From JAGNRR01 sp964409905 (GTDB lineage Bacteria > Bacteroidota > Bacteroidia > Chitinophagales > Chitinophagaceae): a stretch of DNA of 13,932 bases. A program made the position numbers and the translations under genes. The notes below the pieces were generated by a model. The model saw nothing but the letters and a program-made list of their open reading frames with translations. It was not told the DNA's origin and did no database searches. Location: contig CAYPET010000034.1 of NCBI GenBank assembly GCA_964409905.1, positions 1-13,932 of the forward strand, written 5' to 3'. This document shows positions 1 through 6,253 of this stretch, in pieces; position 1 is the first letter of the stretch, and each line of letters starts with the position of its first letter.

Positions 1-34
1 CTAGCCGCCAGAACAATATTAATAATTTATAAAA

Positions 35-544
35 ATGAATAAAATTGTCTACTTTAAATCTGTACTAAAAGGGGAAGCCTACAATATTACCGCTATGCTG
101 ACCAACGATGCGAGCAACAGCCACCCCGATGTTATCAAAAGCACGGATGGTGGCCAAACGTTTAGTATTGATACGATTGGTTTGCAAGCCGATGCTTTTG
201 GCACAGTATTGCCTACGAAGTTTCTCAACTTTAAAGGCAAACTTTGGATGGCGGTAAACTACCACGACATTTATACACAAGGCGCATCCAATGTGGGCGT
301 TAAAAATCTTGTAGCGAACACTGCTTCGATTTACCCAAATCCATTTACAAATACGTTTGAAATTAAAAACAATCGCCCGATCAGTTTGATGCAGGTGTAT
401 GATATGACCGGCAATCTCATCCTACGTGCCGAGCCGAATCAATACAGCCACAGTGTGGACCTAAGTAATGTTGCTAATGGTGTTTATATTATTCATTTAA
501 GGGCTGATGATACCAATCAAATACTGCAATTGATTAAAAAATAA
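35..544 (+). CDS. C-terminal part of a T9SS-sorted, BNR-motif surface/secreted protein (N-terminus missing)
   Basis: Residues 36-43 (STDGGQTF) form a BNR/Asp-box motif typical of beta-propeller proteins. Residues about 95-169 match the type A T9SS C-terminal sorting domain: YPNPF at 100-104, the QVYDMTGN strand at 120-127, ANGVYII at 147-153 and a basic tail ending IKK. Such proteins are exported by Sec, then carried across the outer membrane by the T9SS. The open frame starts just after two in-frame stops (positions 20-25) and its first residues are not a signal peptide. The reading frame therefore probably holds only the end of a longer gene whose 5' part lies in another frame or was lost. 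The sorting domain is clear. Whether the ATG at 35 is ever used is doubtful. No promoter is visible in the 34 bases before it. Confidence 0.7.
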   Translation: MNKIVYFKSVLKGEAYNITAMLTNDASNSHPDVIKSTDGGQTFSIDTIGLQADAFGTVLPTKFLNFKGKLWMAVNYHDIYTQGASNVGVKNLVANTASIYPNPFTNTFEIKNNRPISLMQVYDMTGNLILRAEPNQYSHSVDLSNVANGVYIIHLRADDTNQILQLIKK

Positions 545-566
545 GTTGTTCGACGCTTAGTTGTGT

Positions 567-597
567 AAAAAGGCCTCGTTGATGCGAGGCTTTTTTA
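567..597 (+). terminator. Intrinsic terminator after the T9SS protein
   Basis: A 6-bp GC-rich stem (GCCTCG at 573-578, CGAGGC at 585-590) with a 6-base loop is preceded by AAAAA and followed by TTTTTT. This is a standard Rho-independent terminator 20-50 bases after the stop codon of the upstream gene. It separates that gene from the lipid operon. Confidence 0.85.
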
Positions 598-770
598 TTG
601 AATCTAACTAATTTATTATCGCCTTATCAATAAGACAATTTTACATGACGATAAAAAGTTTACGAGGGAATAATCGACAATACCTGGTGCACATTGCATT
701 CGTTACAAAAGAGTTTTTACCGATTAACTCACACAGCCTTTTCGCATTCTTAAAGCAAAGGTGATAATCG

Positions 771-805
771 CGTTGCAATTCGGTAATACGGCTTCGCGAA
801 TTTTG
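771..805 (+). promoter_or_regulatory. Candidate Bacteroidota-type promoter of the lipid operon
   Basis: GAATTTTG (798-805) matches the Bacteroidota -7 element TAnnTTTG at all but its first base. A TTG (771-773) lies upstream with a somewhat long spacing of about 24 bases. Transcription would begin near 811, about 10 bases before the ATG at 821. That supports 821 rather than the upstream ATG at 761 as the true start of the first gene. It is a motif match only. Confidence 0.35.
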
Positions 806-820
806 TACAAACCAAGAGCA

Positions 821-1633
821 ATGACTCATAAATTCAAAACCATAGTGGTCTCCGACATCCACTTGGGTACTAAAAATTCAAAATCGCACGAGGTTGTCAA
901 ATTCCTCAAACAAAACAGCTGCGAAACACTCATTCTAAACGGCGACATAATTGATGGCTGGCAACTAAAAAAAAGCGGTGTGTGGAAAAAGAAACATAGC
1001 GCCCTCATAAAGTTTGTGATGGCCAAACTCAGCGAGCGGCAAACCCAAATCATTTATCTGCGCGGCAATCATGACGATTTTCTGGATCAAATGACACCTT
1101 TGGAATTTGGCAATTTTTCGATTGTAAATGACTATATATTGGCGAGTGCCAACGGTAAAAAATATTACATAACACATGGTGATATATTTGATACCGTCAC
1201 GACGCATTTTAAATGGCTGGCCAAACTGGGAGATGTAGGCTATACATTTTTGCTGTGGATTAATCGATTGTACAATCAGTACCGCGTTCGCAGAGGCATG
1301 CCCTATTATTCCTTATCCAAAGTCATCAAGCAAAAAGTAAAATCCGCCATTTCCTTCATTGATAACTTTGAAAACCACCTGGTGGACATGGCCAAAATAA
1401 AAAAATGCGAGGGGGTTATTTGCGGGCACATCCATACGCCGGCCAATAAAGACATTCAGGGTATTCATTACCTCAACTCGGGCGATTGGGTTGAATCCAT
1501 GACCGCCTTATGCGAAGATTTTGATGGTGAATGGCACTTGATTTACTACAACGATTGGGTTGAGGTACAACAACCCTGGTTGCACAATTCAAATTCGCTC
1601 AGTTCGGTTCAGGCCCTGGAAATGATTTATTAG
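821..1633 (+). CDS. LpxH-like calcineurin-family metallophosphoesterase (UDP-2,3-diacylglucosamine diphosphatase-like)
   Basis: This 270-residue protein carries the full set of dinuclear metallophosphoesterase motifs: DIH (12-14), GDIID (41-45), GNHD (82-85), HGD (119-121) and CGHIH (201-205). Spacing, length and the phrases GNFSIVN and YLNSGDW resemble bacterial proteins annotated as UDP-2,3-diacylglucosamine diphosphatase. That enzyme splits UDP-2,3-diacylglucosamine to lipid X and UMP on the inner face of the cytoplasmic membrane in lipid A synthesis. Many paralogues share the fold, so the substrate is inferred. The ATG at 821 is chosen because the family starts a few residues before the DIH motif; an ATG at 761 would add 20 residues unlike the family. 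It overlaps the following glycosyltransferase by one base and is the first gene of a three-gene operon. It could act on another nucleotide- or phospholipid-linked substrate made by its neighbours. Confidence 0.85.
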   Translation: MTHKFKTIVVSDIHLGTKNSKSHEVVKFLKQNSCETLILNGDIIDGWQLKKSGVWKKKHSALIKFVMAKLSERQTQIIYLRGNHDDFLDQMTPLEFGNFSIVNDYILASANGKKYYITHGDIFDTVTTHFKWLAKLGDVGYTFLLWINRLYNQYRVRRGMPYYSLSKVIKQKVKSAISFIDNFENHLVDMAKIKKCEGVICGHIHTPANKDIQGIHYLNSGDWVESMTALCEDFDGEWHLIYYNDWVEVQQPWLHNSNSLSSVQALEMIY

Positions 1634-2745
1634 TGAGCGAAAAAAAGCGATTTGTACTCATCGTGCAGGGCGAAGGCCGCGGGCACCTGACACAATGCAT
1701 AGCCATGCAGGACGCCCTTGTGGCTGCCGGGCACATCGTAAGCCGTATCATTATTGGTAAAACACCCCACCGCAAGCTGCCCCAATTTGTTTATGAAAAA
1801 ATGCATGCGCCTATTGCCAGCATCGAGAGTCCAACCTTTGTACTGGACAAAAAAAGCAAGGGAATAAAAATTAGTGCCAGCATTTTGCACAATCTGTTGC
1901 GGGTCAAACGAATCCGCCAAAGTATTAAAAATCTGCAATCACTTATCAAAGAAGACAATCCGCATGTTATTATCAACTTTTATGATCCTGTATTATCGCT
2001 GCTGTACTTTTTTAAGAGACCTCCTTTTCTTATTGTATCCGTAGCGCATCAAAATATTTTTTTACACCCGGGCTATCGCTTTCCTGCCGGTCATTTTTTT
2101 GACCGCTTAGGCCTCAAACTATTTACCCGCCTCAACTCACATCGGGCGCAGCTGCGTATTGCACTCTCCTTGTATCCCTTGCCTGCCGTACCGCAGAAGA
2201 ATATAATCGTTACCGCTCCCCTGCTTCGCAAAGAAGTGTTTGAGCAAGAGATACGGCAGGAAAATTATTTACTCGTGTATTTGGTGAATCCCGGCTATCT
2301 GGAAGATATTGAGCAGTGGAGCCGTCAAAACCCCGAACAATTGATTCATTGTTTTTGCGACCGCGATACCAAAACTGATTCCGAGCTGCTAACGCCTACG
2401 CTCCGCTGGCACCGAATAAACGATATCAATTTTCTGGACAAACTGGCCGGCTGTAGTGCGCTGGTATCCACCGCGGGCTTCGAAACGGTGGCGGAAAGCA
2501 TGTACTTTGGCAAGGCAGCCTTGCTGGTACCGGTGGCCGGTCATTTTGAACAATACTGTAATGCGCATGATGCCGAGTTTGCCGGTACAGCCATTTTTGA
2601 CACCGACTTTGCCATCGATCGATTGCTCACTTTTACATCTTCGGAGCAATACAATGGTGATAATAAACAGGAATGGATACGGCACGCCGCACATGAAATC
2701 ATTCACTCCATAGAAAATACCGTCAGCACATATGACACAAACTAA
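1633..2745 (+). CDS. GT-B glycosyltransferase (GT1/GT28-like), GTG start
   Basis: Residues 13-20 (GEGRGHLT) form the N-terminal glycine-rich acceptor-side loop of GT28/MurG-like enzymes. Residues 279-305 (STAGFETVAES, then YFGKAALLVPVAGHFEQ) form the C-terminal nucleotide-sugar binding region. The 370-residue length fits a two-domain GT-B fold. The GTG at 1633, fused to the previous stop as TAGTG, is taken as start because the next in-frame ATG (residue 25) would delete the GRGH loop. No signal peptide is seen, so the enzyme probably works at the inner membrane face. Next to a lipid kinase and a lipid-type phosphoesterase, it may glycosylate a membrane lipid such as diacylglycerol, as related MGDG-synthase-like enzymes do; that acceptor is inference. 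Its 3' end overlaps the next gene by 14 bases, so translation is probably coupled. Confidence 0.82.
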   Translation: MSEKKRFVLIVQGEGRGHLTQCIAMQDALVAAGHIVSRIIIGKTPHRKLPQFVYEKMHAPIASIESPTFVLDKKSKGIKISASILHNLLRVKRIRQSIKNLQSLIKEDNPHVIINFYDPVLSLLYFFKRPPFLIVSVAHQNIFLHPGYRFPAGHFFDRLGLKLFTRLNSHRAQLRIALSLYPLPAVPQKNIIVTAPLLRKEVFEQEIRQENYLLVYLVNPGYLEDIEQWSRQNPEQLIHCFCDRDTKTDSELLTPTLRWHRINDINFLDKLAGCSALVSTAGFETVAESMYFGKAALLVPVAGHFEQYCNAHDAEFAGTAIFDTDFAIDRLLTFTSSEQYNGDNKQEWIRHAAHEIIHSIENTVSTYDTN

Positions 2746-3634
2746 ACGAAGAAAAGCACTTTTTGTAATAAACCCTATAGCCGGCAAAGGCGATCGGCAA
2801 TCGATTCTGACGCTCATTGATAAACTCAGCGCAGGCAATCAAGACTTTGAGATTGAAAAAATTGTTTGGAATAAACGTGAAGAGTCGGCGCTTATAATTG
2901 AAAAAATAAAAGGTACGGCATATGACCGTATCATAGTCGTTGGAGGCGATGGCACGTTGAACCTCGTTGCCGAAGCCTTGCTGTACTCTGATACCAAACT
3001 AGCCATCATACCCGTGGGTTCGGGCAATGGTCTGGCCCGACATTTAAACATTCCCCTGAACGCTAAAGCAGCCTATAAACTGGCCTTTTCGGATTATGAG
3101 ACTTCCATTGATGTAGGACTCGTGAATAACAACATTTTCCTTTGCACCACCGGACTGGGCTTTGATGCTGCCGTTGCGCATGAGTTTGCCCGCGCAGGCG
3201 ATAAGCGCGGTTTTCAATCTTATGTAAAAAAAAGTATCCAATCATACTTTCAGTCAAAGTCGGGGCAATACGAGCTGATGCTGAATAATGAACGGCTGAA
3301 TGTGAATGCCTTTTTGCTTACCGTGGCCAATACCAACCAATATGGCAATAACGCCTACATAGCGCCTCATGCCATGTTGCGCGACGGGGAATTGAATTTG
3401 GTCATTGTGAAAGCTGTACCATTTTTAGTACTTCCTTTTACGCTGGCTAAACTGTTCAGAAAAAAACTGCACACCTCCAAATACGTTGAAATGTTTAGCC
3501 TGAAGCGCCTGCAGGTTTGCCGCAATGCCGAGCAGCCTTTTCATTTTGATGGAGAGCCCAAAATGGGCGGCACGCAATTTACCTTTTCGGTAAAACACCG
3601 TGCGCTACGAGTGGTGAGTCATCCCGTAAATTAA
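2732..3634 (+). CDS. Diacylglycerol kinase family lipid kinase (YegS/DgkB/BmrU-like)
   Basis: This 300-residue protein has the DAGK catalytic signature: NPIAGKG at 14-20, GGDGTLN at 71-77, GSGNGLARHL at 96-105, GLGFDAAVA at 141-149 and, near the end, HFDGEP. These kinases transfer the ATP gamma-phosphate to a lipid hydroxyl (diacylglycerol, sphingosine-type bases or phosphatidylglycerol, depending on subfamily) at the cytoplasmic membrane. The length equals that of the usual single-domain bacterial form. The start lies inside the end of the glycosyltransferase gene (14-bp overlap), a strong sign of co-translation. Bacteroidota often make sphingolipids, so a sphingoid substrate is possible, but nothing in the sequence settles it. 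It is the last gene of the operon; no clear T-tailed terminator follows directly. Confidence 0.88.
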   Translation: MTQTKRRKALFVINPIAGKGDRQSILTLIDKLSAGNQDFEIEKIVWNKREESALIIEKIKGTAYDRIIVVGGDGTLNLVAEALLYSDTKLAIIPVGSGNGLARHLNIPLNAKAAYKLAFSDYETSIDVGLVNNNIFLCTTGLGFDAAVAHEFARAGDKRGFQSYVKKSIQSYFQSKSGQYELMLNNERLNVNAFLLTVANTNQYGNNAYIAPHAMLRDGELNLVIVKAVPFLVLPFTLAKLFRKKLHTSKYVEMFSLKRLQVCRNAEQPFHFDGEPKMGGTQFTFSVKHRALRVVSHPVN

Positions 3635-3863
3635 TTATTCGTAGGAATTGCTATTAGCTATTTAGGTTGTAGGCGGTTGTGTGTTAAGCGCCTTACTTAC
3701 AAGCTTTGTCTTGCGCTAAGTGGGATTTGGCATTGTTATTATCTTAGTCTTATTGACTTATTGTTTTGGCGTTTTTTTGTTTAGGGTATTCTTTCTAGAC
3801 TAAGTGTTTTTGCCACTACACCTATTTATCTTTCTTATGCCATAATTAATTACGTTATACATA

Positions 3864-3884
3864 GGCGTAGATACAATCTATGCC
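3864..3884. repeat. Imperfect palindrome, left copy (GGCGTAGAT-ACA-ATCTATGCC)
   Basis: Two 9-base arms pair with one G-T wobble around a 3-base loop. A related palindrome with the same GGC..GAT / ATCTA.GCC arms lies at 4945-4969, on the other side of the beta-barrel gene. The two are 17/21 identical by eye in either orientation. This could be a REP-type or mobile-element-associated repeat; its function is unknown. Confidence 0.55.
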
Positions 3885-3920
3885 AAGAGGAAACAATCAT
3901 TCAGTAAAATATCTGCGTAT

Positions 3921-3928
3921 TACTTTTG
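3921..3928 (+). promoter_or_regulatory. Perfect Bacteroidota -7 promoter element (TACTTTTG)
   Basis: The sequence matches TAnnTTTG exactly. With normal spacing, transcription would start about 5-6 bases downstream, at or next to the ATG at 3934. The mRNA would then be leaderless or nearly so. No good TTTG is seen at the -33 position. It supports 3934 as the translation start. Confidence 0.45.
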
Positions 3929-3933
3929 TACGC

Positions 3934-4737
3934 ATGAGACACCTGACACTTATGGTTTTGTTTGTATCTGCATTTCAATTTGTTCATGCAGGCGATACAA
4001 TTCGTATTAAGAATCGATATCTAAGTGCAATACAATGGGGGGTGGGCTTCCGTACGGATTATTATAGTAATATGGGTTTTAATCAAATCAGTGGAACGGT
4101 GCGCAATCCAAAAAATCTAAACCGAAATGTTATTGGTTTTTCAGAAGACTTTGGTTCAAAAAATCAGACTATTGCGCTTTATCTCAGCGCAGCTTTTTCT
4201 CCTAGTAATAAAGAGGTTAAAGGATTCTTTGGCAGATCGGAGTGGCAGTTTGGTTTGGGGTATCATACACCGGGCGAATTGCGCGTTGGATATAATAGTG
4301 AAGCATTGGATAGTACGATTATTTTTTGCAATCTTGGTTCCGAAATTTCTTTTGAGACAGCTTATCTATTAAATGTTCCTGTCGATAATGGATTGACGCT
4401 TTTTGGCGGGTTAGGAGGCAATGCTAGTTTTACCCGAAATAATGAAGTGATGGTTCAAGAGGGGCCTTTTTTAGAGGAAGGGATTCATCCAAGATTTGTG
4501 ATTGCTCGTCCGGAGAATACGGCAACTTATGAGGCCAAACGATTAATTTATCTACGTCCGAATATTATCGCTGGGGCGGTTTTCAGATACAGAAAGTTTA
4601 CCAAGATTTATGTACAATATAGGATAGGTATTGGAGCACAAATCGTGCCTGGTCATGGCGTCAATTTTATCAACCGTTCCACGGGATTAAATTTAGGTGT
4701 CAGGTATTCTTTAAAATATAGAATAAAGGATTCTTAA
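3934..4737 (+). CDS. Predicted outer-membrane beta-barrel protein of unknown function
   Basis: The protein has 267 residues from the ATG at 3934. Residues 1-19 form a signal peptide (basic MRH, hydrophobic LTLMVLFVSAF, FVHA-G cleavage region). The rest is rich in short alternating hydrophobic/aromatic strands (AIQWGVGF, WQFGLGY, LTLFGGLGG, IIAGAVFRYRKF, KIYVQYRIGIG) and ends in a strand-like GLNLGVRYSLKYRI, as expected for a small outer-membrane barrel. No enzyme motif was seen. An in-frame ATG at 3880 would place 18 polar residues before the signal peptide and lies upstream of the promoter match, so 3934 is preferred. The gene stands alone between two related palindromes. Its codons look more AT-rich than those of the lipid operon by eye, which could reflect recent arrival. 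The exact family is not recognised. Confidence 0.7.
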   Translation: MRHLTLMVLFVSAFQFVHAGDTIRIKNRYLSAIQWGVGFRTDYYSNMGFNQISGTVRNPKNLNRNVIGFSEDFGSKNQTIALYLSAAFSPSNKEVKGFFGRSEWQFGLGYHTPGELRVGYNSEALDSTIIFCNLGSEISFETAYLLNVPVDNGLTLFGGLGGNASFTRNNEVMVQEGPFLEEGIHPRFVIARPENTATYEAKRLIYLRPNIIAGAVFRYRKFTKIYVQYRIGIGAQIVPGHGVNFINRSTGLNLGVRYSLKYRIKDS

Positions 4738-4822
4738 TTCCTCATACTGCGCTTCTACAAAATCAATACCAGGCAGAGCGTGGCAAGCTACGGACACATA
4801 TAATTGATAAATATTTGCTAAG

Positions 4823-4844
4823 AACTTCCTTGGCTCAAGAAGTT
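4823..4844. repeat. Inverted repeat (AACTTCCTTG / CAAGAAGTT)
   Basis: A 9-bp stem with one bulged C and the loop GCT. No T-run follows on either strand, so it is probably not a simple terminator. Confidence 0.5.
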
Positions 4845-4883
4845 GGTAATCACTAGGCGTCTGGGTTCTTGTGCTTACCACCC

Positions 4884-4927
4884 CGCGCAAGTTTGAGGCA
4901 TAGCCGAGCGCGCTGGCAACTTGCGCG
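4884..4927. repeat. Perfect 10-bp inverted repeat (CGCGCAAGTT / AACTTGCGCG)
   Basis: The arms at 4884-4893 and 4918-4927 are perfect inverted copies separated by 24 GC-rich bases. ACCACCC occurs directly beside the left arm and again 3 bases after the right arm. It is part of the structured region between the beta-barrel gene and the small secreted protein gene. Confidence 0.65.
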
Positions 4928-4944
4928 AAACCACCCGCCCACTA

Positions 4945-4969
4945 TAGGCATTGATATAATCTACGCCTA
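4945..4969. repeat. Imperfect palindrome, right copy (TAGGCATTGAT-ATA-ATCTACGCCTA)
   Basis: Eleven-base arms pair with two mismatches around a 3-base loop. It is related to the palindrome at 3864-3884; together they bracket the beta-barrel gene. Confidence 0.55.
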
Positions 4970-5096
4970 GGGTAGCTACTTGCTTCTATGCCACCCTCTC
5001 CACAATCCAGCCGGTGCTGTGTACATTGTTGGATACTACAAAGCGTTTGCGGCCTTTGCGGCTTATTTGGTTGCAGATGGTGGCGGGCACACTCCT

Positions 5097-5543
5097 TTAA
5101 AACCCTGCTTTTTTCAATTGTATCTCCGTACCTCTTTCACTTAAGATTTCGTTGCAGCCTGCATCCGGACAATTAATGATCAAACTCTTCCAGTGCATTC
5201 CTTTTAAACCGGATATTACCAGCTCATTGGCATTGCGCTTTATGGTCAAGAGGAAGTCGGCATAATCATCCCCCTGCTTTAATACATTTAGATTGTCCAC
5301 CACCGTCAGGCCGTATTCATTAATCGCCTGCCCTTTTAAGGCATAAGGTTGCACAAAACTGAGTTCTTTCCATGCACAACCTTTCAGGCATTTCAGCTTC
5401 ACCGTATCGCCTTTGATGTCCACCACCATTTTAAATTCGGTATACTCCGGTATGCGCACATTTTCCTGCGCGCGGCACGTAAAACTGAAACCAAGTAGTA
5501 GGGTGATTGCCCATAGGATAGCCATGCCGAATTGATTTTTCAT
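5097..5543 (-). CDS. Small secreted protein with a duplicated KGxxW motif, function unknown
   Basis: The protein has 148 residues. The first 26 form a Sec signal peptide (MKNQ, hydrophobic AILWAITLLLGFSF, ending CRAQ before ENV), so the mature protein is periplasmic or exported. The mature part holds two copies of a short unit: LKCLKGCAWKELSF and ISGLKGMHWKSLII. The first is followed by the phrase AINEYGLT, which resembles small uncharacterised Bacteroidota proteins. No catalytic motif is evident. It is the downstream member of two - strand genes, about 170 bases after the YcxB-like gene. After its TAA stop the same frame stays open for another 36 codons (to a TAG at 4986-4988), which may be a lost C-terminal extension. 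Confidence 0.75.
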   Translation of the reverse strand: MKNQFGMAILWAITLLLGFSFTCRAQENVRIPEYTEFKMVVDIKGDTVKLKCLKGCAWKELSFVQPYALKGQAINEYGLTVVDNLNVLKQGDDYADFLLTIKRNANELVISGLKGMHWKSLIINCPDAGCNEILSERGTEIQLKKAGF

Positions 5544-5574
5544 AATGTACGTTTCAATGCACCTAAATTACGAC

Positions 5575-5608
5575 AAATGTTTGCCGCCCCGATTATTCAG
5601 TGGCAAAA
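5575..5608 (-). promoter_or_regulatory. Candidate promoter of the small secreted protein
   Basis: On the - strand, TTTG (5608-5605) is followed after 22 bases by AACATTTG (5582-5575), one mismatch from TAnnTTTG. Transcription would begin about 25-30 bases before the ATG. This suggests the gene has its own promoter rather than depending on the YcxB-like gene. Confidence 0.35.
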
Positions 5609-5716
5609 GATGGCAAATAGCTTGCCCGTATGGGTATTATTTGCACATAGATTGCAGAGGCTCTAGGTCGCGGGTTTGTATAAACGTTGTGCTGTCAATG
5701 TTTTCCTGCCAGTTTG

Positions 5717-6253
5717 CTACCTCCACTTCCAGTTTAGCTCGTTAACGTAGGTGGCGCCCATTTCCGTCAAGCGTGCTTTGAACGCTGCCTGATTATAGAT
5801 GGCTGCTTTCGGAACGATAACGGCATCACCGGAGGCTAGTTTTATAAAGAAATGCTCCGGTGTTTCAATCAATTCTTTCAGTTGGCCGGCATCTATTTTG
5901 CTCAGGCTGTCGGCGTCAGTGGCCTGCAGGGCGTTTTCGTCTAAGGCAATTGCAAGGGGTTTGTTTACCCGATTTTGATAATGCTCGTCTATGTGTTTTT
6001 CAAAATGTCTTTTATAGCGACCCTGCGAATACAATGGGTAAAATATAAACCACAACACACCCAGCACTACAAATGCCACACCCACTGCGTAATGTTCGCC
6101 CCGGCTGATAAAGTATGCCCCAAATAACAGATAAATCACCGGCGTAAACAAGCGGGAGCGAAACCTGCTTTTTTTATGCATGGCAGATTTGGAGGACGCA
6201 TAAAGCTGATAGGCCAAAAAGTCGGCCTTGCTTAATTTATAGTGTATTGTCAT
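5717..6253 (-). CDS. YcxB-like membrane protein
   Basis: This 178-residue protein starts with a short cytoplasmic region (MTIHYKLSKADFLAYQLYASSK). Two hydrophobic helices follow, about residues 36-50 (TPVIYLLFGAYFISRG) and 55-75 (YAVGVAFVVLGVLWFIFYPL). A soluble C-terminal domain comes last, with the pattern HFFIKLASGDAVIVPKAAI typical of YcxB/PH-like C-terminal domains. The order of elements and the length fit the YcxB family, whose role is unknown. It lies on the - strand upstream of the small secreted protein but the 170-base gap argues against tight coupling. No strong promoter match was seen before it. Confidence 0.75.
   Translation of the reverse strand: MTIHYKLSKADFLAYQLYASSKSAMHKKSRFRSRLFTPVIYLLFGAYFISRGEHYAVGVAFVVLGVLWFIFYPLYSQGRYKRHFEKHIDEHYQNRVNKPLAIALDENALQATDADSLSKIDAGQLKELIETPEHFFIKLASGDAVIVPKAAIYNQAAFKARLTEMGATYVNELNWKWR

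Larger units (their letters stand above)
3635..3933. other. Gene-free, AT-rich intergenic region upstream of the beta-barrel gene
   Basis: About 300 bases with no convincing open frame. It holds an imperfect hairpin at 3684-3719 (TTAAGCGC pairing with GCGCTAA around a central ACAA-GCT-TTGT), the palindrome at 3864-3884 and the promoter element at 3921-3928, the latter two listed separately. The hairpin lacks a following T-run, so it is not a classical terminator, although a T-rich patch occurs near 3772-3782. Confidence 0.5.
4711..4988 (-). other. Hairpin-rich, cryptically open region (possible dispersed repeat or gene remnant)
   Basis: No convincing gene lies in 4738-5096. Two overlapping - strand frames are nevertheless stop-free: 4714-4941 (76 codons, no ATG, containing LPGIDFVEAQYEE) and 4878-4985 (36 codons, containing GVDYINAYSGRVV and RKLPARSAMPQTCAGW). 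The same DNA folds into three hairpins: 4823-4844, 4884-4927 and 4945-4969. Dense inverted repeats plus open frames on one strand fit a REP/MITE-like element or the relic of a mobile element better than a host gene. The frame extends into the 3' end of the beta-barrel gene. Confidence 0.4.

Noticed and set aside
761..820. Longer start for the LpxH-like phosphoesterase
   Set aside because: The extra 20 residues do not resemble the family, and a promoter-like element at 798-805 lies between this ATG and the preferred one at 821.
2389..2838. 149-codon - strand open frame across the glycosyltransferase/kinase junction
   Set aside because: Antisense shadow of two well-supported genes; its translation has no recognisable domain.
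3684..3719. Hairpin after the lipid kinase gene as its terminator
   Set aside because: The stem is imperfect and no T-run follows; it is noted only as a structure within the intergenic region.
3880..3933. Longer start for the beta-barrel protein
   Set aside because: It would put polar residues in front of an otherwise good signal peptide and includes part of the left palindrome and the -7 promoter element.
4988..5176. 62-codon + strand frame near the hairpin region
   Set aside because: Cys/Trp-rich low-quality translation antisense to the end of the small secreted protein and its open extension.
5545..5745. 66-codon + strand frame between the two - strand genes
   Set aside because: No recognisable protein features; it covers the probable promoter of the small secreted protein and the 3' end of the YcxB-like gene.
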